DNA from: CBDIHP01 sp965279195 | Lineage (GTDB): Bacteria > Planctomycetota > Planctomycetia > Isosphaerales > Isosphaeraceae | DNA length: 30,210 nt | Assembly (NCBI GenBank): GCA_965279195.1 | Contig: CBDIHP010000002.1 | Span: 1-30,210 of the forward strand | Reading direction: 5' to 3' | Shown: positions 8,186 through 15,800 of the stretch, one piece after another | Layout: the number at the start of each line of letters is the position of its first letter | Position numbering within the stretch: the first letter of the stretch is position 1 | The notes under the pieces: model-generated | What the model was told of the DNA's origin: nothing | The model's input: the letters and a program-made list of their open reading frames with translations, nothing else | Databases searched by the model: none | Program-made: the position numbers and the translations under genes

Positions 8186-9136
8186 ATGTCGACGACCGAC
8201 CGCCCGGGCATCGTCCCCGCCTTGCTCATGCTGCTCTGGGCCGGCTGCACCCAGGCCCCGCCGACGACGACGACGACCGCCCCGACGACGCCGTCCGAGC
8301 AGGCCTCCGCCGCCCCCGGGCCGGCCGTGGGCGTCGGCGAACCGCCGCCGGGGCCGAAGGGGCGGGACGACAACGGGTTGACGATGGCCTTCCGCTGGTG
8401 CCCGCCGGGGGCGTACGACCTCGGGGCCATGCCGCCGCAGTTCGCGGCCTACTCCGGCAGGCCCGTCGCCCGCGTCGAGTTCCCCCGGGGCTTCTGGATG
8501 GGAAAATATGAAGTGACGCAGGCGCAATGGGCCAGGGTCACCGGCCTGACCGTCCGCCAGCAGCGAGTCCGCGACGGCGAGCCCATCCGACCCCTGGGCG
8601 ACGGCAGCACCCGCGACCACGTCGGCGAGGGGCCCGACCATCCCATCTACTTCGTCAGCCATGACGACATCCTCGCGTTCTGCCGCGCCTTCAACGAGCA
8701 GGAATCCCGCGCGGGCCGGCTGAAGGACGGCTGGGAATACCGCCTCCCCACCGAGGCCGAGTGGGAATACGCCGCCCGCGCCGGGGACGCCTCCCGGCCC
8801 ACCGGCCTGGGCCCGAGCCTCACCGGCAAGATCGCCAACATCGACGGCAACTCACCCCTGCCGCGCGACGCGGAGAAGGGCCCCTACCTCCGCAGCACCA
8901 CCCCCGTCGGCCGATACCCCGCCAACCCCTGGGGCCTGCACGACATGCACGGCAACGTCTGGGAATGGTGCCTCGACTCCATCGCCAGGCCCGCCCGCAC
9001 CCCGAACGCCCACGGCGCCCGGGGCGGCTGCTGGCACAACCCCGCCGCCCTCTGCCTCGCCACCTCCCGCTTCGACGCCCCCCCCGACCTCCGCGGCTCC
9101 GGCCTCGGCTTCCGCCTGGCCCTGTGCCCGAAGTGA
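8186..9136 (+). CDS. formylglycine-generating-enzyme-fold (SUMF1/FGE-sulfatase domain) lipoprotein
   Basis: 316 residues. ATG at 8186 has GAGGGA just upstream and opens a lipoprotein signal ending in LLWAGC (lipid-bearing Cys21), so the protein should be membrane-tethered outside the cytoplasm. The C-type-lectin-like FGE fold is clear in order: FWMGKYEVTQAQW, DDILAFCRAFNEQE, WEYRLPTEAEWEYAARAG, NPWGLHDMHGNVWEWCLD, ARGGCWHN and GLGFRLAL. Compared with true formylglycine-generating enzymes, the RGGS-x-x-C-x-x-x-x-C site reads GGCWHNPAALC. The first active cysteine is Asn and only the second is kept, so oxidase activity is doubtful. Such proteins are abundant in planctomycetes. A broken copy of its 3' end lies at 10606-10693. 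Confidence 0.88.
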   Translation: MSTTDRPGIVPALLMLLWAGCTQAPPTTTTTAPTTPSEQASAAPGPAVGVGEPPPGPKGRDDNGLTMAFRWCPPGAYDLGAMPPQFAAYSGRPVARVEFPRGFWMGKYEVTQAQWARVTGLTVRQQRVRDGEPIRPLGDGSTRDHVGEGPDHPIYFVSHDDILAFCRAFNEQESRAGRLKDGWEYRLPTEAEWEYAARAGDASRPTGLGPSLTGKIANIDGNSPLPRDAEKGPYLRSTTPVGRYPANPWGLHDMHGNVWEWCLDSIARPARTPNAHGARGGCWHNPAALCLATSRFDAPPDLRGSGLGFRLALCPK

Positions 9137-9194
9137 GCCTCCGCGAACCTACCGAGACGCAGGCCGGGGCCGTTCTCCCATCGGAATCCCCCTG

Positions 9195-9386
9195 ATGTAC
9201 CTCGACAGATACAGGAAGTCGATCGTGGAATGGGTGGCGGAGGGCCTCTCCGACCGCGAGATCGCCGACCGGGTGCGGGTGTCGCCGAGCACGGTGCGGT
9301 ACTGGCGGGAGCGGAACGGCGTCGAGCGGCCGCCCCGCGTGCCCGGCCCGAAGCTTCGATCGCCCGAGGGCGACCCGCCGGGTTGA
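9195..9386 (+). CDS. small helix-turn-helix protein
   Basis: A 63-residue protein that is mostly one HTH unit: IVEWVAEGLSDREIADRVRV followed by SPSTVRYWRERNGV is a textbook helix-turn-helix of the resolvase/homeodomain-like type. The C-terminal 20 residues are Pro/Arg-rich. It starts 58 bases after the lipoprotein gene with no obvious ribosome site, and codons are strongly GC-ending like the neighbours. It may be a small DNA-binding regulator. A remnant of a longer regulator or transposase is the alternative. Confidence 0.6.
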   Translation: MYLDRYRKSIVEWVAEGLSDREIADRVRVSPSTVRYWRERNGVERPPRVPGPKLRSPEGDPPG

Positions 9387-9452
9387 CCGCGTCGCGTCCG
9401 TCGACGTCGGATTGGCGTCGCGGGGAGGGGCCGGCCGGGCTAGAATCGGGCC

Positions 9453-10007
9453 ATGCCAAAGGACGCGACGGCCTACATCCTGCTGTTCCGGGGCGTCGGC
9501 GGGGCCACGCAGCTCCCGACGGCCCCGCTCCGCCAGGCCCTCTCCGAGGCGGGATTCGAGAACGTCGCCACGTACATCAACAGCGGCAACGCCGTCCTCC
9601 GCAGCCACCTGGTGCGCGAGGAGGTGATCGCCTCGGTGGCGACGATCTGCGAGGCCCGCTTCGGCTTCACCAAGGCGATCTACGCCCCCACGCTGGCCGA
9701 GTGGGAAACGCTGGTCGCCAACAACCCCTTCCCGGCCTACGCCGAGGGCAAGCACCTGCACGCCGCGCTCCTCTCGGGCGACCCGCCCCCGGGCGCGGTC
9801 GAGGGCCTCCGCGCGTTCGCCTCCAACGGCGAGGGCATCGAGGTGGTCGGCGGAGTCGCCTACCTCCACACCCCCAACGGCTTCGGCACCTCGAAGCTCG
9901 TCGAGAAGTTCGACCGCGGCATCGGCGTCCCCAACACCGCCCGCAACTGGAACACCGTCCTCAAGCTCCTCGCCCTGGCCCGCACCGCCGCCGGCCCGGG
10001 CCACTGA
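9453..10007 (+). CDS. DUF1697 family protein
   Basis: 184 residues matching DUF1697 over the full length: the opening AYILLFRGVGGATQLPTAPL (family pattern LLRGINVGG-x-x), then LRQALSEAGFENVATYINSG and the ending TARNWNTVLKLLAL. The family is a common soluble single-domain bacterial protein of unknown biochemical function. The start, ATG at 9453, fits the family N-terminus. A GC-rich hairpin directly follows the stop. No functional link to the neighbours is visible. Confidence 0.9.
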   Translation: MPKDATAYILLFRGVGGATQLPTAPLRQALSEAGFENVATYINSGNAVLRSHLVREEVIASVATICEARFGFTKAIYAPTLAEWETLVANNPFPAYAEGKHLHAALLSGDPPPGAVEGLRAFASNGEGIEVVGGVAYLHTPNGFGTSKLVEKFDRGIGVPNTARNWNTVLKLLALARTAAGPGH

Positions 10008-10009
10008 GG

Positions 10010-10037
10010 GCGGGCCAAGCCCGGCATCACGGCCCGC
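10010..10037 (+). terminator. possible hairpin terminator after the DUF1697 gene
   Basis: GCGGGCC at 10010-10016 pairs with GGCCCGC at 10031-10037 over a 14-base loop, three bases after the stop. The stem is GC-rich with no T-run, so this is only a candidate. Confidence 0.35.
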
Positions 10038-10367
10038 GTCGGACGTCCACGGTCACCCCACGGGAGGCTCGGCCGCAGGACAAAGCCGCCCCAATCCCCA
10101 CCAAACCCGCCGCCATCTCCTCGACCGGCCTCAAAACACATTCTGCGAAACGAACCCAATTCGCCCCAACCTTTTTTCTATCATCGACTTGGGGACAAAA
10201 GCTCCAAAAGCCCACAAAAGCACCCAGATTACCAAATAGCAATGAGGCTCGCTGGACACCGTACCCCTCCCAATTTGACGCCGAGCCCGCCCAGAAATTC
10301 AACAATTCCCGCCGAATTCTCCGACCTGTCCGGACGAGGAAGGAGAGACTGTCCAGTTCGGCTTTCT

Positions 10368-10488
10368 GTAAATCATTGATTTACAATGATTTACGACAAA
10401 AATCCCACCAAGAAACAGGACATCCCGCCCCGTAAGGGGGTGGAAGGTCAACGCAAGCCCCATGCGTTGCATGTCCCCGCGTTGCCTC
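10368..10488 (+). repeat. tandem ~120-bp repeat, unit A
   Basis: This unit is followed by a related unit at 10492-10610. Shared blocks in order are: TAAATCATTGATTTACAATG (unit B: TAAACCATTGACTTGCAATC); CCAAGAAACAGGACATCCCG; CGTAAGGGG; CAACGCAAG; and TTGCATGTCCCCGCGTTGCC. Unit A opens with a perfect 10-bp inverted repeat (10368-10377 with 10385-10394) and contains CAACGCA/TGCGTTG, a 7-bp stem with a 7-base loop. This is the layout expected of a recombination site or miniature mobile element. Confidence 0.7.
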
Positions 10489-10491
10489 TAA

Positions 10492-10610
10492 TAAACCATT
10501 GACTTGCAATCACTTGCAGCCGAGCATCCGCCAAGAAACAGAACATCCCGCGCCGTAAGGGGTAGAGCTTCAACGCAAGTCCCCTACGTTGCATGTCCCC
10601 TCGTTCCCTC
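10492..10610 (+). repeat. tandem ~120-bp repeat, unit B, ending at a truncated gene
   Basis: Same block order as unit A at an offset of about 122 bases, with scattered substitutions. Its closing block (TTGCATGTCCCCTCGTTCCC, then TC) runs directly into the broken 3' end of an FGE-fold gene at 10606. The CAACG/CGTTG stem is retained. Confidence 0.65.
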
Positions 10611-10693
10611 TGCCTCGCCACCTCCCGCTTCAATGCCCCCCCGACCTCCTCGGCTCCGGCCTCGACTTCCGCCTGGGCCAGTGCCCGAAGTGA
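10606..10693 (+). pseudogene. broken 3' end copy of the FGE-fold lipoprotein gene
   Basis: These 88 bases match 9048-9136, the last 29 codons and stop of the lipoprotein gene, with about six substitutions and one missing C in a C-run. The shared opening is CCCTCTGCCTCGCCACCTCC. Both end in GTGCCCGAAGTGA, the stop TGA being at 10691-10693. The missing base shifts the frame after LCLATSRFNAPP. There is no start or upstream domain, so this is a fragment. It may derive from the nearby gene or from a close paralogue elsewhere. Confidence 0.8.
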
Positions 10694-10717
10694 GGGGAGG
10701 GGGGACGATCTCCGCGC

Positions 10718-11854
10718 TCAAGCCGAGGCGAGCAGGTCCCGCACCGTCTGCCGCACGTCCGGGTGCTGGCACGCCATACCGTGCTCAACATCCGAGATCA
10801 GGAACCGCTGCGAATCCGGGGTCGGCAACGACCGCGCGCTGAGCATCGGCACGGTCCCGTCGCCGCCGTGGTCGTCGAACACCGGATCGGCGTCGGCCCC
10901 CTGGAACGCGATCCGGACCTCGGTCCGCCGGTCGACGCCCAGGATCGAGTACGTCCGGGGCTCGAACCCGTCAGAGATCGCGCCGCCCAGCCAGGCGTGC
11001 GCCTCGGCCAGCTCGCCGATCCGACCCCTGAGGTCGTCCCGCACCGCCGTCGACAGCCCCAGCGCGGCGTCGAGCAGGCCGGGGGGGCTGATCGCCGAGG
11101 GGTACAGGTCGTTGTGCCCCAGGATCCCGTTGATCGACGAATGCCAGGGCCGGCCGGCGTCGTCGTTCGGGAAATGCTCGCTCGGCAGGAGTTGCATGGG
11201 CCCCGGAAGGCCGCTCATGTTCCCCACGAACGCCCGCCGGCTCTTCCCCAGCAGGATCCGGAACCCCAGGCTCCCGTCGTCGCCCGACGCCATCCCCGTG
11301 AACATGCGACGATATAAGACCACCGCACCCGACGCCGGCTGGCAGATCGAGATGAACTTGCCGATGTGCGGGATCAGTTCCGGGTCGTGCCGCAGCGCCG
11401 CGCGGAGGACCAGGCCGCCCATGCTGTGGGTGACCACCGTCAGCTTCGCGGCCCCCGTCTGGTCGAGCGCGAGGTTGAGCTTTCGGGCCGCGTATGCGCC
11501 CAGCCAGCGGAGATCCTGCCGCCAGTCGTAGCCGACCGCGTAGGCCAAGCTGTTGAAGGCGACGTCCCGCAGGTCGCGGAGGAACTGGCTGTAGAAGGTC
11601 CAGGCCACCCCGCCCCAGCCCAGGCGGACCCCGAGCTCATCCATCTCGCGGCGGTCCGACGGGTCCACCACCACCCTCGCCGGCTGGCGGAAGTGCAGCT
11701 CCCTGCGATTGTCGTCGTCGGACCTCAGCACATAGGGCGCCCAGAACAACATCTGGTAGGTGCTATCCGGGTCCCAGAACTTGTTCGCCGACGGGAAAAA
11801 CAGCCGCGAACCCATCACCCCCGGGAAGAACACAATCGGCGTGCGCTCGGCCAT
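10718..11854 (-). CDS. LCAT-like alpha/beta-hydrolase (lipase/acyltransferase)
   Basis: 378 residues, ATG at 11854 with AAGGAAGGTGG upstream. The N-terminus PIVFFPGVMGSRLFF is the lecithin:cholesterol acyltransferase/phospholipase-type oxyanion loop. The nucleophile is Ser144 in VTHSMGGLVLRAAL, a likely Asp is D332 in GGDGTVPMLSA, and the His is H358 in DVEHGMACQHPD, giving a complete catalytic triad. YDWRQDLRWLG near 109 is also typical. There is no signal peptide or membrane helix, so it probably acts in the cytoplasm on membrane lipids or acyl esters. It is the last gene of the minus-strand set that begins with the CHAT-STAND-TPR protein, 72 bases after the unknown 301-aa gene. In that setting it could be a membrane-attacking effector; this is inference. 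Confidence 0.85.
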   Translation of the reverse strand: MAERTPIVFFPGVMGSRLFFPSANKFWDPDSTYQMLFWAPYVLRSDDDNRRELHFRQPARVVVDPSDRREMDELGVRLGWGGVAWTFYSQFLRDLRDVAFNSLAYAVGYDWRQDLRWLGAYAARKLNLALDQTGAAKLTVVTHSMGGLVLRAALRHDPELIPHIGKFISICQPASGAVVLYRRMFTGMASGDDGSLGFRILLGKSRRAFVGNMSGLPGPMQLLPSEHFPNDDAGRPWHSSINGILGHNDLYPSAISPPGLLDAALGLSTAVRDDLRGRIGELAEAHAWLGGAISDGFEPRTYSILGVDRRTEVRIAFQGADADPVFDDHGGDGTVPMLSARSLPTPDSQRFLISDVEHGMACQHPDVRQTVRDLLASA

Positions 11855-11926
11855 CGCGGTCCACCTTCCTTATGTCATCACTCGTACAAAAGCTTATATT
11901 CATACATTCTCATCTTGACGCGACGA

Positions 11927-12832
11927 TCACCCGGACCCGGGGGGGTTGTTCAGGCGGCGCAGCAAATCCTCACCCAGCGACCGCGCACCGGCCTCGCCGT
12001 CGGCCTCGACCCGCACCCGGACGGGCGTCTGCCCGACTTGTCCGTTGACCACCCCGTCCTCGGGGGCGGCATCGACCGCCCGGTCGGCCTCCTGGCCGCG
12101 CACCGCGAACGACTCCCGGACCGCGGCCCGCGTCGTGTCTCCGCCGCCGGGGGTGAACGGGGCCTCGAACCGCACGACCCGGCCGTCCTCGGCGCGGGTC
12201 TCGTCGATCGACTCGCAGAGGAACGGCGCGTCCAGGCTCGCCCCGCCGCGCGTCGGGCCGGCGAGGTTTCTCGCCGCGACCGCCGGGGCGGCCTGCAGTT
12301 GATAGCGCTCGCGGCCGTCGTCCGAGGCCAGGGTGAAGCTCGACGGCGTGTGGTACTCGGGCCCCAGCTCCAGGGCGATCGGCCCCGCCGGGTAGCCCGG
12401 CCGCCCGCGATCGCCCCACCGCAGCGCCTCGGCCACCGACTCCACCGCCCCCGGCCGCCCCGACGGCCGCGCCGTGTCCACCAGCCGCAGGAACTCCGCC
12501 TCGGCCCCCGCATCGCCCGCCGGCGCGTGCAGGGTCAGCTCGGCCATCGACCCGTCGCCGAACCTCAGGAACGCCGTCCGGACCTCCGACCCGGCCCGCC
12601 CCTCCGCCGCCGGCAGGACGCCCCGCACCACCGCCGCGACGCCGCCCTCCGCCGTCGGCCGCTCGTCCTCCGCCCGCACATCCCTCGCCCCCATCACCTC
12701 GCGCAGAACCTTCGCCGCCTGACCCGCCAGCACCCCCGGCGACATCCCCACACCATCCCCCCCCGCATCCGTCCCCCGCACCAGCACCCGCCACTCCCCC
12801 GCCGCGAACCGATACTCCGTCGCATCACGCAT
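11927..12832 (-). CDS. unknown protein, coupled to the CHAT-STAND-TPR gene
   Basis: 301 residues of no family I can name. ATG at 12832 overlaps the last 8 bases of the upstream CHAT gene and has AGGAG inside that gene's 3' end, so translation is probably coupled. A longer frame to 12883 exists, but the ribosome site decides for 12832. The protein is acidic and Ala/Gly/Arg-rich, with no signal peptide or membrane helix. The two halves have a similar plan: a beta-rich stretch with a C-terminal helix (FLRFGDGSMAELTLHAP then AEAEFLRLVDTA; TPVRVRVEADGEAG then ARSLGEDLLRRLN). A duplicated domain is thus possible. Its fixed place between the sensor-like giant protein and the lipase-like protein suggests an adaptor, inhibitor or second effector. 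Confidence 0.75.
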   Translation of the reverse strand: MRDATEYRFAAGEWRVLVRGTDAGGDGVGMSPGVLAGQAAKVLREVMGARDVRAEDERPTAEGGVAAVVRGVLPAAEGRAGSEVRTAFLRFGDGSMAELTLHAPAGDAGAEAEFLRLVDTARPSGRPGAVESVAEALRWGDRGRPGYPAGPIALELGPEYHTPSSFTLASDDGRERYQLQAAPAVAARNLAGPTRGGASLDAPFLCESIDETRAEDGRVVRFEAPFTPGGGDTTRAAVRESFAVRGQEADRAVDAAPEDGVVNGQVGQTPVRVRVEADGEAGARSLGEDLLRRLNNPPGSG

Positions 12833-15800
12833 CGGCGTCTCCTTTCGATTGGTCGTTCTTAGGCCGCTTGAACAGCGGTGCAAGCATCGCGATGGTTCGT
12901 CGATCCTGATACTTCAATGCAAGTTGGAACGCCTCCCGCAGGGTCTCAAGCCCGGCGCGATCCTGGCGGTTCAGGCACGTCGTTCCAATCCTCAACAGCA
13001 CCTGAATGATCGAGAATGGATCATTCAGTCGCCGGAACACGGGCAGGCAGTCCCCCCGCCAGATCCTCAGGGCCCCGTCCACATCGCCTTTCGCCTGCAG
13101 GACGTCGGCGATCTGACCCTGCGTCACCGCCAACTCGCGGACGTCCTTCAGCCGCTCGTACACCGGCAACTGCTCCTCGCGGCGGATCCGCAGAGCCTCC
13201 TCCAGTTCGCCGCGTGCCTGCAGGACGTCGGCGATCTTACCCTGCGTCACCGCCACCGAGCGGACGTCCTTCAGCCGCTCGAAAACCGGCAACTCCTCCT
13301 CGCGGCGGATCCGCAGAGCCTCCTCCAGTTCGCCGCGTGCCTGCAGGACGTCGGCGATCTTACCCTGCGTCACCGCCACCGAGCGGACGTCCTTCAGCCG
13401 CTCGTACACCGGCAACTGCTCCTCGCGGCGGATCCGCAGAGCCTCCTCCAGATCGCCGCGTGCCTGCAATACGTCGGCGATCTTACCCTGCGTCACCGCC
13501 AACTCGCGGACGTCCTTCAGCCGCTCGAAAACCGGCAACTGCTCCTCGCGGCGGATCCGCAGAGCCTCCTCCAGATCGCCGCGTGCCTGCAATACGTCGG
13601 CGATCTTACCCTGCGTCACCGCCACCGAGCGGACGTCCTTCAGCCGCTCGAAAACCGGCAACTGCTCCTCGCGGCGGATCCGCAGAGCCTCCTCCAGTTC
13701 GCCGCGTGCCTGCAATACGTCGGCGATCTTACCCTGCGTCACCGCCACCGAGCGGACGTCCTTCAGCCGCTCGAAAACCGGCAACTGCTCCTCGCGGCGG
13801 ATCCGCAGAGCCTCCTCCAGTTCGCCGCGTGCCTGCAATACGTCGGCGATCTTACCCTGCGTCACCGCCAACTCGCGGACGTCCTTCAGCCGCTCGAAAA
13901 CCGGCAACTGCTCCTCGCGGCGGATCCGCAGAGCCTCCTCCAGTTCGCCGCGTGCCTGCAATACGTCGGCGATCTTACCCTGCGTCACCGCCACCGAGCG
14001 GACGTCCTTCAGCCGCTCGAAAACCGGCAACTCCTCCTCGCGGCGGATCCGCAGAGCCTCCTCCAGTTCGCCGCGTGCCTGCAATACGTCGGCGATCTTA
14101 CCCTGCGTCACCGCCACCGAGCGGACGTCCTTCAGCCGCTCGAAAACCGGCAACTCCTCCTCGCGGCGGATCCGCAGAGCCTCCTCCAGTTCGCCGCGTG
14201 CCTGCAATACGTCGGCGATCTGACCCTGCGTCACCGCCACCGAGCGGACGTCCTTCAGCCGCTCGAAAACCGGCAACTGCTCCTCGCGGCGGATCCGCAG
14301 AGCCTCCTCCAGATCGCCGCGTGCCTGCAATACGTCGGCGATCTTACCCTGCGTCACCGCCAACTCGCGGACGTCCTTCAGCCGCTCGTACACCGGCAAC
14401 TCCTCCTCGCGGCGGATCCGCAGAGCCTCCTCCAGTTCGCCGCGTGCCTGCAGGACGTCGGCGATCTGACCCTGCGTCACCGCCACCGAGCGGACGTCCT
14501 TCAGCCGCTCGTACACCGGCAACTCCTCCTCGCGGCGGATCCGCAGAGCCTCCTCCAGATCGCCGCGTGCCTCCAGGACGTCGGCGATCTTACCCTGCGT
14601 CACCGCCAACTCGCGGACGTCCTTCAGCCGCTCGTACACCGGCAACTGCTCCTCGCGGCGGATCCGCAGAGCCTCCTCCAGATCGCCGCGACGGAACCGC
14701 AGATCTCCAAGGAGCCCAGCCAGCCAGACCTTGACGATTGAATTCTCTTCGGGGCAGCCCGCCAGGGCTTTTTGAAGCCGCGACAGTGCACTCTCGCCAT
14801 CACCGAGGAAGAAATCCACCGCACCGAGACCACCCATCAGGCGATAATCCTCGCCCACGGCCTTGATGGCTGACTGGTAAAGATCCTGCGCCTCGCGATA
14901 ACGGTCGTCATTGGTCCATTGATGGCCAATCCTGGCCCCAATCTCGCCCACTTCCTCCACCCGCCGTGACAGCAACCCGAGGCGTAGGATCTCCAGGGCC
15001 CGAGGCTCTGCATCGCCTCTGACCGCCTTACCCCAAACCCGATACAACACCTCCGCCCCCGCATCCTGCAACCGGGCCCGTTCCGCATCCTCCAGCGGCG
15101 GCAGGGCCGCCTCCAGGATCCGCGGGACCCGGTAGAGCGCACTCCCGCCCTCGTGCTCCTCCTCCAGCAAGCCCAGCCCCACGGCCTTCTTCATCGGCAC
15201 CGGCAACGTCTCGGCCTGGGTGTCCAGGAAGAGGGCCGCCACCGCCTCCATCGGCACGGGGAGTTCGTAGATGAGCAGCGCCCTCAGCAACGCGCGCGTG
15301 GGGGCGTCCAGCCCGGCGATCAATTCACGGTTGAGCACGTCTTCGCGAAACTCAGCGACGACCGCCTCCATCTTGTCGAAGAGCTGCAACACCTCCACGG
15401 CCGGATTCCTGAGCAAATGATCCAGTCGCTCCATCAGCCGAGGGTTGCCGTCGGCCAGACGATCCACCCGCGTGCGGACCTCGTCGCCCGCGCCCCGGAG
15501 CCCGTCCAGGGCCCGGGCCTTCTTCGCCTTCTCCGGGCCCCGCAGCGCGACGAGTTCCACCTGTTCGAACCGATCCCTCTGGCTCGTCTCCAGCCGGTAG
15601 CGGCTGGTGATCACGCAACGCCCGTGGCCCGACTCCTCGATCGCCCACACCAGGGCCTCCAGGATCTCCTGCGCCCCCGGGGTGATCAGCGGCAGCTTCG
15701 CGATGGCGTCGACCGGCAGGTTCTGCTCGAAGTCGTCGAGCACCAGCAGGACGGGCTTGAGCCCACCTTTCGCGCGGAGGTCGAGGAAGTGCTTGAGCCG

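Larger units (their letters stand above)
10038..10717. other. 680-base gene-free, repeat-rich region
   Basis: No convincing gene. From about 10130 to 10400 the DNA is noticeably AT-richer (for example CTTTTTTCTATCATCG). It then holds two tandem ~120-bp repeats and a truncated gene 3' end, listed separately. The long open plus-strand frame here has no domain and runs through the repeats. The region separates the DUF1697 gene from the minus-strand lipase operon, whose 3' end lies at 10718. Confidence 0.6.

Noticed and set aside
13089..14687. CRISPR-like regular array
   Set aside because: The units are head-to-tail 123-bp coding repeats with no unique spacers, lying inside the reading frame of the CHAT-STAND protein.
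12849..14741. Long plus-strand open frames (630 and 572 codons) across the repeat array
   Set aside because: They are the antisense of the 123-bp TPR repeats. A period divisible by three keeps every frame without a stop open through all units. The products are Arg/Pro- or Leu/Gln-rich repeats with no domain.
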